The translations under genes were made by a program, and so were the position numbers. DNA of 64,000 nucleotides, taken from Planomicrobium sp. CPCC 101079 (GTDB lineage: Bacteria > Bacillota > Bacilli > Bacillales_A > Planococcaceae). The stretch's first letter is position 1, and each line of letters opens with the position of its first letter. This document shows, one piece after another, positions 27,303 to 34,853 of this stretch. The stretch is from assembly GCF_007859275.1 (NCBI RefSeq), contig NZ_VOHC01000024.1, forward strand, positions 62,001 to 126,000, given 5' to 3'. The notes under the pieces were generated by a model that ran no database searches, had not been told where the DNA came from, and was given only the letters and a program-made list of their open reading frames with translations.

Positions 27303-27679
27303 AAGCACTGCTGGGAAACCAGGAAGTTTTTTGGCTTGAAGCAGCGATGCCTGCAAGAAGCTCGCTTTGTACAGTGATAGCGGGAGTGGAGAAATGGGTA
27401 AAGACTCAGCTTGAAGCGGAACAAAGCGAAGCGGAAATCTTGAAAAGCGCCAAAGATGCAATCCTGTTGAATGAAAGCAATCGGCAAATCTGGATTTTAA
27501 CAGACATCAACCGCGGAATTGTGCCACTTGAACCCATTGAGCGGCAGCAGCGGGATGTTGTCGGCCGGCTGTATCAGTTTTTGTTCAAAGAAGCGGCAAG
27601 TGTGACGCGGATATGGTACGGCATACCAGAAACTTTAAAAGGGGCGGATAACGATGAAGATTTATACAAAAACCGGTGA
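27254..27679 (+). CDS. Short second CobU/CobP-like protein
   Basis: 141 aa from ATG 27254 after AGGAGGG. The N-terminus has a P-loop-like GGAFNGKR instead of GGxRSGKS. The C-terminal half keeps a CobU-type segment (TDINRGIVPLEPIERQQRDV, then GRLYQFL and GIPETLKG). The RIxxHxxxR guanylylation motif is absent. It is commonly annotated as a cobinamide kinase in Bacilli; here it complements the other CobU, whose GIVP segment is the divergent part. Overlaps cobC by 49 nt and cobO by 26 nt. True activity unknown. Confidence 0.7.
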   Translation: MHIVFGGAFNGKREYVKALLGNQEVFWLEAAMPARSSLCTVIAGVEKWVKTQLEAEQSEAEILKSAKDAILLNESNRQIWILTDINRGIVPLEPIERQQRDVVGRLYQFLFKEAASVTRIWYGIPETLKGADNDEDLYKNR

Positions 27680-28241
27680 TAAAGGGCAGACAAGTTTGAT
27701 TGGAGCACGCGCAGATAAGGACGCACCGCGAATCGAAGCGTATGGCACAATCGATGAAGTGAATTCATTTATCGGCAAAGCGATGACAGAAATGGATACA
27801 GCGAAATATTCGGACCTGCTTGCAGATTTGGAAGCTATTCAAAATGAATTGTTTGATTGCGGCGGTGATTTGGCTGATGTGCGGAAAGAACCGCAATTTA
27901 AAATGACGGAAGAGCCAGTCGCCATACTTGAAAAACGAATTGATGAATTGATGGAGGAACCGCCGCTGTTAGAACGCTTTATCTTGCCGGGCGGAACGCC
28001 TGCTGCAGCAACACTCCACATTGCCCGGACGGTTACGCGGCGTGCGGAACGCCAGACGGTCACTTTGATGAAATCTGGAGAAGAATTTCCGCCTGTGGTT
28101 CAGCGCTATCTGAACCGCCTGTCCGATTATTTGTTTGCGGCAGCGCGTGTGGTCAATTCACGGGCAGGTGTGCCTGATAATGAATATGTCCGAAGCGCTA
28201 AAGTTTTCAAAAACGGCGGCCGCGCCAAAAAGAAAGACTGA
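27654..28241 (+). CDS. cobO: Cob(I)alamin adenosyltransferase, PduO type
   Basis: Forms the Co-C bond of adenosylcobalamin and adenosylcobinamide from ATP. 195 aa. The ATP-binding N-terminus IYTKTGDKGQTSLIG, the FILPGGTPAAATLH segment and the RTVTRRAER helix mark the PduO family rather than CobA/BtuR. A Lys/Arg-rich tail ends the protein. Required both for corrinoid salvage and to feed IcmF encoded downstream. Confidence 0.93.
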   Translation: MKIYTKTGDKGQTSLIGARADKDAPRIEAYGTIDEVNSFIGKAMTEMDTAKYSDLLADLEAIQNELFDCGGDLADVRKEPQFKMTEEPVAILEKRIDELMEEPPLLERFILPGGTPAAATLHIARTVTRRAERQTVTLMKSGEEFPPVVQRYLNRLSDYLFAAARVVNSRAGVPDNEYVRSAKVFKNGGRAKKKD

Positions 28242-28717
28242 TGACCACAAGAAATATTGCTTTGGCGGCAATCTTCATCAGCTTATCGGCCATTGGCGGC
28301 ATGCTGAAAATTCCTGTAGGTATTGCGTCAGTTGCACTCGATGCCATGCCGGCACTCATTGCGGCATTGTTTTTATCAGCACCGCTCACTGGAACAGTCG
28401 CTGCGCTTGGCCATTTGGCTTCGGCGTTGTACGGTGGCTTTCCGCTTGGCCCTATGCATGCACTTATCGCCATTGAAATGGGATTGGTCCTCTGGTTGTT
28501 TGCAAAACTCCATAAGAGTGGACGCCAAGTTTTAAAATGGATTGCTTTCGTTTTTGGAAACGGTGTTGTTGCAGCTTTGCCATTCTATTTTTTGTTGTCG
28601 CCTGCATTTTTCTATACTTCAGTGCCAGGGCTGCTGATCGCTTCAGCAATGAATGCCTTAGGAGCGGCCGCCGCCATGCCGTTTATGGCGAGCCGGCTAA
28701 GGGAGAGGGTGAAGTGA
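28241..28717 (+). CDS. cblT: ECF transporter S component, candidate alpha-ribazole transporter CblT
   Basis: 158-residue membrane protein with five to six helices and the ECF S-component character (LAAIFISLSAIGGMLKIPVG at the N-terminus). Its start overlaps the cobO stop by 1 nt. In Listeria and Geobacillus an S component (CblT) is encoded next to the alpha-ribazole kinase CblS; the same pair appears here. Assignment rests on this context; a cobinamide- or cobalamin-specific S component is the alternative. No ECF ATPases are in the window, so a shared module must be elsewhere. Confidence 0.65.
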   Translation: MTTRNIALAAIFISLSAIGGMLKIPVGIASVALDAMPALIAALFLSAPLTGTVAALGHLASALYGGFPLGPMHALIAIEMGLVLWLFAKLHKSGRQVLKWIAFVFGNGVVAALPFYFLLSPAFFYTSVPGLLIASAMNALGAAAAMPFMASRLRERVK

Positions 28718-29388
28718 TGCGCCATGAATTGCTGCTGGGCGAATGGGTTATTACATCGGACAATTCTGGAGGAATCGGTGAGAAACCGATGGATTTTGTA
28801 AAAGCGCCGGACGCGGTGACGGCAAAGTTCGCAGCGCGGGTCGCCTTGCTTGAGCAATGGGCCGCAAACAGCGAACCTGAAGCCGTGCTGATCCATAACT
28901 TTAGCGGGGAAGAGCAGTGGCAACGCTATGTTGAAGGAATTGAAGAATTGCTTGCAGAAACTGGCACTGAAAATGTCCAGTTTAGCGGCAGTTCTGAAAC
29001 AAACATCGAAACGCTGCAATCCGGGATTGCCGTAACGATGCTAGGTAAGCGAAAAGAGGATGTGTCTATAAAATCGTTGGAGTGGTTTGTTTACGGCGTA
29101 CCGCTTACCGGCGAGGATGTACTATTGAAAACACATCAGCTTGCAGATTTAAAAAAACTAAGCGACGCTCGGGCGAGCAGATTGATTGAACGCTTGTGGC
29201 CCGTAGGCTCAAAAGGAATCGGCTACGAAGCAAAGCGGCTGCTCGGTGAAGAAATACATTCTGATCACAGCATCAATATGAATGCATCGGCTGGCCCGTC
29301 GACATGTGTGCTTATTGGTGTTCGCGGGGGAAATCGGAACCGGTTGGCTGAACATTTCGGACGTTATATTTACCCCATCCATAGCTAA
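28717..29388 (+). CDS. cblS: AIR-synthase/ThiL-like kinase, candidate alpha-ribazole kinase CblS
   Basis: 223 aa from ATG 28717, overlapping the cblT stop by 1 nt. The N-terminus resembles PurM/ThiL-type ATP-dependent enzymes (GEWVITSDNSGGIGEKPMD, then TAKFAARVALLE). CblS, which phosphorylates salvaged alpha-ribazole, belongs to this superfamily and is paired with CblT in other Firmicutes. Absence of cobT in the operon fits. A glycine-rich IGVRGGNRNR lies near the C-terminus. Biochemical role inferred, not shown. Confidence 0.62.
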   Translation: MRHELLLGEWVITSDNSGGIGEKPMDFVKAPDAVTAKFAARVALLEQWAANSEPEAVLIHNFSGEEQWQRYVEGIEELLAETGTENVQFSGSSETNIETLQSGIAVTMLGKRKEDVSIKSLEWFVYGVPLTGEDVLLKTHQLADLKKLSDARASRLIERLWPVGSKGIGYEAKRLLGEEIHSDHSINMNASAGPSTCVLIGVRGGNRNRLAEHFGRYIYPIHS

Positions 29389-29423
29389 AAAAGAAACACC
29401 GCATTGAGCGGTGTTTCTTTTTT
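29388..29423 (+). terminator. Terminator of the cobalamin operon
   Basis: AAAGAAACACCGC / GCGGTGTTTCTTT stem with ATTGA loop and T-run, starting at the cblS stop codon. Confidence 0.92.
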
Positions 29424-29463
29424 CAGGCTGTCGAGAAACTCTTGTTGCTCTTTTCACATTGCG

Positions 29464-29585
29464 CTCCAGGCGGACGCTTTCCGCGGGGTGCGGCCTAAGC
29501 CTCCTCGCTCGCTGGCGCTCCCTGCGGGATCTCAGGACTCGCACCATTCCCGCAGGAGTCGCCGCCTTCCGCTGCATGTCGCTTC
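29464..29585. repeat. Planococcaceae-type palindromic intergenic repeat
   Basis: Begins AGGCGGACGCTTTCCGCGGG and closes with CCCGCAGGAGTCGCCGCCTT, so the ends are inverted repeats with a GC-rich interior (CCTCGCTCGCTGGCGCTCC). Sequences of this design are familiar from intergenic DNA of Planococcaceae and Bacillaceae. A rearranged, internally deleted relative is at 36328-36373. Confidence 0.8.
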
Positions 29586-29599
29586 TTTTCATTCGCTTT

Positions 29600-29965
29600 G
29601 GAGATGCTCTGGGCTCATGATTGTTTGGGCGAATTCGCTGGTGGTGTTTCCTGCTCTCCCAATAGGGAGCCAAGCGGCGGAGAAAACCGTACTGCTCCTG
29701 CAGCTGCGCTTCGTTGCAAAGCAGTGGCCGAATGCCGTTCGACCACTGCTTGCCTGCGACGAAGCTAGCGTAGCGATGCAGGAGCACAAGGTTTTCGAAG
29801 CGGCTGAGGAGGCTTGGCGCTCGCCCGCGGCATTTAAAACATATGCTCCTGCGCAAGCTCGTCGCAAAGCTATTGGCCAAAATAACTTCGGCCAATAGCT
29901 TCGCAGCTGGTTGGAGAACTATCGGTTATGGAATGCTCGCTCATACAACGTTAACTTTCTCAACA
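29600..29965. repeat. Gene-free segment packed with long hairpins
   Basis: GCTCCTGCA near 29694 pairs with TGCAGGAGC near 29780, enclosing AAGCAGTGG/CCACTGCTT. 29873-29903 forms AAGCTATTGGCC / GGCCAATAGCTT. The GAAGCTAGCGTAGCGATGCAGG motif family here recurs near 32538-32610. Frames on both strands are short and overlap hairpins; none looks coding. The whole segment is bracketed by two copies of the same terminator sequence. Confidence 0.75.
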
Positions 29966-30006
29966 AGCTAAAAAAGAAACACCGCATTGAGCGGTATTTC
30001 TTTTTG
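29966..30006 (+). terminator. Duplicate copy of the cobalamin-operon terminator
   Basis: The first 30 bp (29966-29995) are identical to 29383-29412. The right arm has one change (GCGGTATTTC) and ends in a T-run. It is 583 bp downstream of the first copy. Confidence 0.85.
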
Positions 30007-30099
30007 TTTGAAAACTTTTCGTTTTTCTTAAGAATTTCTGATATTGTCCTGCTTTTCAAATTTTCACTTGACGAACGGAAGAAATTGCTTTTGAATTAA

Positions 30100-30113
30100 T
30101 GAAAACCCTTTCA
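30100..30113 (+). promoter_or_regulatory. cre-like site upstream of fadF
   Basis: TGAAAACCCTTTCA fits the CcpA consensus TGWAANCGNTNWCA except for C in place of the central G. It lies 9 nt before the fadF -35. Confidence 0.45.
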
Positions 30114-30122
30114 ATTTTCCTA

Positions 30123-30152
30123 TTGACTGAATGCTCATTCATATTTTATGAT
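30123..30152 (+). promoter_or_regulatory. fadF promoter
   Basis: TTGACT (30123-30128), 18-nt spacer, TATGAT (30147-30152). A second TATAAT at 30159-30164 lacks a matching -35. Confidence 0.65.
30124..30143 (+). promoter_or_regulatory. Palindromic operator inside the fadF promoter
   Basis: TGAATGCTCATTCA (30128-30141) is an inverted repeat lying between -35 and -10, where a bound repressor would block polymerase. It resembles half-sites of the Bacillus FadR (YsiA) operator TGAATGA-N4-TCATTCA but with a shorter centre. A TetR-family gene at 37628 is the nearest candidate regulator. Confidence 0.55.
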
Positions 30153-30239
30153 TAGGCATATAATCTATAATTAGCTAGAGTTTATAGGGAAGCCGGATCG
30201 AAAGTTTTTTGAATATACACACATAAGGGGGATATCTTC

Positions 30240-32378
30240 ATGGAGCCATTGCTCATAGCAAACTGGGTCTTGTTTCTGGGCATAACTGCGTACGCCGTTT
30301 ACTTGTTCCTGTACCTGCTAAAGACCAGGTATGACTTTATCAGACTCGGCAAAAAAGTGGAGTTTGAAGAAAATTTCAAAGAACGTCTCCGCAAAGTGAT
30401 GGTCAATGTATTTGGCCAAAAGAAATTGTTGAAAGATAAGAAGAGCGGAACGATTCACGTTATGTTCTTTTATGGCTTCTTATTGGTACAAGCGAGCGCC
30501 ATCGACTTTATCATCAAAGGATTGGTTCCAGGAGCGCATTTGCCGCTTGGTCCACTTTATCCTGCTTTCACGTTCTTCCAGGAACTTGTGACTTTGATGA
30601 TTTTAGTGGCTGTGGTTTGGGCGTTCTATAGACGTTATATTGAAAAGCTTGTCCGCTTAAAGCGCGGATGGAAATCAGGTCTTGTCTTGATTTTTATCGG
30701 CGGACTGATGGTTTCCGTTCTTGTCGGGAACGGAATGGCGATGATTTGGCACAATCATGCAGCAGCTTGGACAGAACCGGTAGCATCTGCAATTGCTGCT
30801 GGATTTTCATGGATGCCGGCAACTGCCGCGGCTGCAGTCTTCTACATCATGTGGTGGGCTCATTTATTGTTCTTATTGACATTCTTGGTTTACGTGCCTC
30901 AATCAAAGCATGCGCATTTGATTTTTGGGCCGGTCAATACGTGGTTCCACCGCGTGGATCATGTTGGCCGCTTGAAACCGATCAACTTTGAAGAACTGGA
31001 AGATGAAGAAGATGAAGACGCCATGCCATCATTTGGCGTCGGCAAAATTACCGATTTCAACCAAGCTCAAATGATCGACTTTTATGCTTGCGTAGAATGC
31101 GGGCGCTGCACGAATATGTGCCCTGCTACCAACACAGGCAAGATGCTTTCGCCGATGGATTTAATTACGAAACTGCGTGATAACTTAACGAATACTGGTG
31201 CAGTGATGACGAAACAAAAACCTTGGGTGCCTGCACTGGCATTCAACAATACAAAAGGCAATCAGCTGGCGATGGCTGCTGGCGCTGAAGGCGTATCAAT
31301 CGACGAACTTTACAGCCCAAGCCTGATCGGCGATGTTATTACAGAAGAAGAAATTTGGGCATGCACAACTTGCCGCAACTGTGAAGATCAATGCCCAGTT
31401 ATGAATGAACACGTTGATAAAATCATCGACCTTCGCCGTTACCTTGTTATGACTGAAGGGAAAATGGACAAAGATGCACAACGCGCGATGACAAACATCG
31501 AAAAACAGGGGAATCCATGGGGCCTTAACCGCAAAGAAAAAGAAAGCTGGAGAGATGCAGCGCCTGATGTCAGCATTCCGACAGTAAAAGAAATGAATAA
31601 AGCAGGCGAAGAATTTGAATTCCTATTCTGGGTTGGCTCAATGGGTTCATTCGACAGCCGCTCACAAAAAATTGCGGTGTCCTTTGCACGCTTGATGAAC
31701 GAAGCAGGCGTGAAATTCGCGATTCTAGGAAACAAGGAAAAGAACTCCGGAGATACGCCGCGCCGCCTAGGGAACGAATTTTTGTTCCAAGAGCTTGCGA
31801 CAGCGAACATCCAGGAATTCGAAAAAGCGGGTATTAAGAAAATTGTTACGATTGATCCGCACGCTTACAACATTTTCAAAAACGAGTATCCGGACTTCGG
31901 TTTCCGTGCAGAAGTTTACCACCATACGGAAATGCTGTTCGAGCTATTGCAGGAAGGCAAGTTAAAGCCGCAATTCCCGGTTAATGAAAAAATCACCTTC
32001 CACGATTCGTGTTACCTCGGCCGTTATAATGACGTTTATGATGCGCCTCGGGAAATCCTAAAAGCGATTGAAGGCGTCGAGTTGGTGGAAATGGTCCGAA
32101 GCCGCCAAGATGCGATGTGCTGTGGGGCCGGAGGCGGCCTGATGTGGATGGAAGAAGACAAAGGCCACCGCATCAACGTAGCACGAACCGAGCAAGCGCT
32201 AGTCGTCAACCCGACAATCATTTCATCCGGCTGCCCATACTGCTTGACGATGCTGTCAGATGGCACAAAGGCGAAAGAAGTGGAAGAGACAGTCGGCACT
32301 TACGACGTTGCAGAACTTCTGGAACTTGCAGTCATCGGCAAACAAACGCCAGAACTGGAAGCATCCATCGTCCAATAA
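30240..32378 (+). CDS. fadF: Membrane Fe-S oxidoreductase FadF (YwjF-like), beta-oxidation electron transfer
   Basis: 712 aa. The N-terminal part (about 1-230) has five to six membrane helices of the NarI/HdrE type. Two [4Fe-4S] motifs follow: CVECGRCTNMCPA (from Cys284) and CTTCRNCEDQCPV (from Cys375). Two CCG domains are seen around HDSCYLGRYNDVYDAPR/CCGAGGG and SSGCPYC. FadF-type proteins are thought to pass electrons from EtfAB to menaquinone during acyl-CoA oxidation. GGGGG precedes the ATG. EtfAB are not in the window. Confidence 0.9.
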   Translation: MEPLLIANWVLFLGITAYAVYLFLYLLKTRYDFIRLGKKVEFEENFKERLRKVMVNVFGQKKLLKDKKSGTIHVMFFYGFLLVQASAIDFIIKGLVPGAHLPLGPLYPAFTFFQELVTLMILVAVVWAFYRRYIEKLVRLKRGWKSGLVLIFIGGLMVSVLVGNGMAMIWHNHAAAWTEPVASAIAAGFSWMPATAAAAVFYIMWWAHLLFLLTFLVYVPQSKHAHLIFGPVNTWFHRVDHVGRLKPINFEELEDEEDEDAMPSFGVGKITDFNQAQMIDFYACVECGRCTNMCPATNTGKMLSPMDLITKLRDNLTNTGAVMTKQKPWVPALAFNNTKGNQLAMAAGAEGVSIDELYSPSLIGDVITEEEIWACTTCRNCEDQCPVMNEHVDKIIDLRRYLVMTEGKMDKDAQRAMTNIEKQGNPWGLNRKEKESWRDAAPDVSIPTVKEMNKAGEEFEFLFWVGSMGSFDSRSQKIAVSFARLMNEAGVKFAILGNKEKNSGDTPRRLGNEFLFQELATANIQEFEKAGIKKIVTIDPHAYNIFKNEYPDFGFRAEVYHHTEMLFELLQEGKLKPQFPVNEKITFHDSCYLGRYNDVYDAPREILKAIEGVELVEMVRSRQDAMCCGAGGGLMWMEEDKGHRINVARTEQALVVNPTIISSGCPYCLTMLSDGTKAKEVEETVGTYDVAELLELAVIGKQTPELEASIVQ

Positions 32379-32435
32379 GACTTCACAAAATAAAAAATTG
32401 CAAAAAGCCAGAATATTGGTTAAGATTCAGTTATA

Positions 32436-32475
32436 AGCTAAAAAAGAAAGGGAGTTTAACGCTCCCTTTTCCTTT
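32436..32475 (+). terminator. Terminator after fadF
   Basis: AAGGGAG / CTCCCTT stem followed by a T-run. The upstream 14 nt AGCTAAAAAAGAAA equals that before the two terminators at 29383 and 29966. Confidence 0.85.
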
Positions 32476-32483
32476 GCAACAAA

Positions 32484-32504
32484 ACCGAGCGAGCGTTCAG
32501 TCAA
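32484..32504 (-). promoter_or_regulatory. Operator-like sequence related to the fadF operator
   Basis: Read on the minus strand it begins TTGACTGAACGCTCG, matching 15 of 21 positions of the fadF site at 30123-30143. It lies just after the fadF terminator and about 290 nt before the thiolase gene. It may be an operator for the thiolase operon or a relic. Confidence 0.35.
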
Positions 32505-32700
32505 CCTATGATGCCTTACGGAGTACGGCATCATAGGTTTGCCTCGAAGCTAGCGGAGCGATGCAGAGGCAATGTTTTGCGACGAAGCAGCGAAGCGATG
32601 CAGGAGCAAAGGGTCAAGTGAAGCTGGCGAAGTGAAGCACAAGAGTATCAAGAGAAGCAGCCTGGAGAAAGAGTAACAGCGGCGACTCCAGGGAGATGCG
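32505..32700. repeat. Hairpin-rich gene-free stretch
   Basis: CCTATGATGCC / GGCATCATAGG forms a hairpin at about 32505-32538. Degenerate GAAGCnAGCGnAGCGATGCAGnnGCA motifs follow near 32538 and 32583, related to those at 29756. No coding potential is evident. Confidence 0.6.
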
Positions 32701-32750
32701 TTTACTTAAAGCGATTTTCCCGCACTTCTCTATATTTTTTTCGGCACAAA

Positions 32751-32764
32751 TGTAACCGTTTACA
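32751..32764 (+). promoter_or_regulatory. CcpA cre site upstream of the thiolase operon
   Basis: TGTAACCGTTTACA matches the cre consensus TGWAANCGNTNWCA at every position. It lies 22 nt before the thiolase start, a typical roadblock or promoter-overlap position, implying glucose repression of the operon. Confidence 0.8.
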
Positions 32765-32786
32765 AAAAAGGGGAGGAAAAAATATC

Positions 32787-33983
32787 ATGGCAAAAACAGT
32801 AATTTTAGATGGGGCACGTACAGCATTTGGGAAATTCGGCGGCAATTTAAGCACGCTATCGGCAAGCGAACTAGGGGCAGTAGCGATCAAAGAAGCGATG
32901 AACCGTGCAGGAATCCAGCCGGAAGATGTGCAGGAAGTTATTATGGGGAACGTCTTGCAGGCAGGCCAAGGGCAGATTCCTTCGCGCCAAGCTGCAAAAA
33001 AAGCGGGAATTCCGTATAACGTCAAATCGGAAACAATCAATAAAGTATGTGCTTCAGGAATGCGAAGCATAACACTTGCACATCAAATCATTCGTTTGGG
33101 TGATGAGGAAGTTATCGTAGCAGGCGGTATGGAATCGATGTCAAACGCGCCTTACTATTTGCCGAAAGGGCGTTGGGGCATGCGGATGGGAGATGCTCAA
33201 GTTATTGATGGCATGGTCCATGATGGTTTGTCATGTTCCTTCCATCCGGACAAAGTCCATATGGGGACATACGGCAATTCAACAGCTGAAACGTTCGGTC
33301 TGACACGTGAAGCACAAGATGAATGGTCTGCCCGTTCCCACGAGCGTGCAGTCAAAGCAAAAGAATTGTTTGCGGAAGAAATCGCACCAATTGAAATTCC
33401 GCAGCGAAAAGGCGATCCGATCACTGTTGATTTTGATGAAGCGCCTCGCGCCAATTCAACAATCGAAGCATTGGCGAAACTAAAGCCGGCATTTGGCAAA
33501 GACGGCACAATTACTGCCGGAAACGCGCCTGGCATCAACGACGGAGCGGTGGCGCTGGTCTTAATGAGTGAAGAGCGCGCAGAGAAAGAAGGCAAACAGC
33601 CGCTTGCCCATATTTTAGCCCACACAGAAATTGCAATCGAACCGCATCGTTTCCCTGAAACACCAGGAATTGTCATCAATGAACTTCTTAAAAAGACTGG
33701 TAAATCACTCGATGACATTGACCTTTTTGAAATCAATGAAGCGTTCGCTGCAGTGGCGCTTGCTAGTTCGAAAATTGCAGAACTGGATGCTGAAAAAGTC
33801 AATGTCAACGGCGGCTCGGTGGCACTTGGCCACCCAATCGGCGCAAGCGGCGCGCGCATTATCTTAACCCTGGCTTATGAATTAAAACGCCGCGGAGGCG
33901 GGGTCGGCATCGCGGCTATCTGTTCAGGCGGCGGACAAGGCGACGCTATCATGATCGAAGTTCCAAAACAGGAGGAAAACTGA
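32787..33983 (+). CDS. mmgA: Acetyl-CoA C-acetyltransferase (thiolase)
   Basis: 398 aa. Catalytic residues are Cys88 (INKVCASGM), His349 (ALGHPIGASG) and Cys379 (ICSGGGQG). First gene of a thiolase / 3-hydroxyacyl-CoA dehydrogenase / acyl-CoA dehydrogenase set in the same order as B. subtilis mmgABC. GGGGAGG precedes the ATG. Chain-length preference is not evident; it may act in beta-oxidation or acetoacetyl-CoA metabolism. Confidence 0.9.
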   Translation: MAKTVILDGARTAFGKFGGNLSTLSASELGAVAIKEAMNRAGIQPEDVQEVIMGNVLQAGQGQIPSRQAAKKAGIPYNVKSETINKVCASGMRSITLAHQIIRLGDEEVIVAGGMESMSNAPYYLPKGRWGMRMGDAQVIDGMVHDGLSCSFHPDKVHMGTYGNSTAETFGLTREAQDEWSARSHERAVKAKELFAEEIAPIEIPQRKGDPITVDFDEAPRANSTIEALAKLKPAFGKDGTITAGNAPGINDGAVALVLMSEERAEKEGKQPLAHILAHTEIAIEPHRFPETPGIVINELLKKTGKSLDDIDLFEINEAFAAVALASSKIAELDAEKVNVNGGSVALGHPIGASGARIILTLAYELKRRGGGVGIAAICSGGGQGDAIMIEVPKQEEN

Positions 33984-33985
33984 CT

Positions 33986-34837
33986 ATGGCAATCCAGAAC
34001 GTGATGGTTATCGGCGCCGGCCAAATGGGTTCCGGCATCGCGCAAGTATGTGCGCAAGCAGGCTTTAATGTGAAAATGAACGATATGAAACAAGAGGCAT
34101 ATGACCGGGGAATCGGTACGATTACAAAAAACCTCTCCCGTAATGTTGAAAAAGGGCGCATATCGGAAGAAGAGAAAGCGGCGATCTTAGGCCGTATTTC
34201 TTCTTCCTTTGATCTGAAAGACGCCTCTGATGCAGACATTGTCATCGAAGCCGCTGTTGAAAATATGGAAATCAAACACAGCATTTTTAAAACACTCGAT
34301 GAAGTTGCCCCAAAACATGCGATTTTGGCATCAAATACATCGTCTCTTCCAATTACGGAAATCGCGGCAGCCACCAACCGCCCGGAACAAGTGATCGGCA
34401 TGCATTTCATGAATCCGGTACCGGTCATGAAATTGGTTGAAATCATCCGGGGCCTTGCTACGACTAATGAAGTTTACAAAACGGTCGAAGAAATGACCGT
34501 TCAATTATCGAAAACGCCTGTCGAATGCAATGACTTTCCAGGGTTTGTTTCCAATCGGATTTTAATGCCGATGATCAACGAAGCGATTTTTACGCTTCAA
34601 GAAGGGGTCGCCACAAAAGAAGCGATCGACGACATTATGCGCCTCGGCATGAACCACCCAATGGGGCCGCTGCAATTAGCTGATTTTATCGGTTTGGATA
34701 CATGCCTCTATATCATGGAAGTGCTGCATGACGGCTTTGGGGACAGCAAATACCGGCCGAGCCCACTTTTGCGCCAGTACGTGAAAGCCGGATGGCTAGG
34801 CAAAAAAACAGGACGCGGATTCTATGAGTACAGTTAA
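33986..34837 (+). CDS. mmgB: 3-hydroxybutyryl-CoA dehydrogenase
   Basis: 283 aa NAD(P)-dependent dehydrogenase. GAGQMGSGIAQ (10-20) is the dinucleotide loop; the catalytic histidine is His140 in GMHFMNPVPVMKLVE; FVSNRILMPMINEA is the dimerisation helix. It starts 2 nt after the thiolase stop with AGGAGG inside that gene. Confidence 0.93.
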   Translation: MAIQNVMVIGAGQMGSGIAQVCAQAGFNVKMNDMKQEAYDRGIGTITKNLSRNVEKGRISEEEKAAILGRISSSFDLKDASDADIVIEAAVENMEIKHSIFKTLDEVAPKHAILASNTSSLPITEIAAATNRPEQVIGMHFMNPVPVMKLVEIIRGLATTNEVYKTVEEMTVQLSKTPVECNDFPGFVSNRILMPMINEAIFTLQEGVATKEAIDDIMRLGMNHPMGPLQLADFIGLDTCLYIMEVLHDGFGDSKYRPSPLLRQYVKAGWLGKKTGRGFYEYS

Positions 34838-34853
34838 ATTAGGAGGACCAACA

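Noticed and set aside
29209-29895. Arg-rich 228-codon minus-strand frame and overlapping plus-strand frames
   Set aside because: They run through hairpins and an intergenic repeat and into antisense of cblS, with no ribosome site or recognisable domain.
32117-32536. 139-codon frame overlapping the end of fadF
   Set aside because: It is an out-of-frame shadow of fadF continuing into the terminator and hairpin region.
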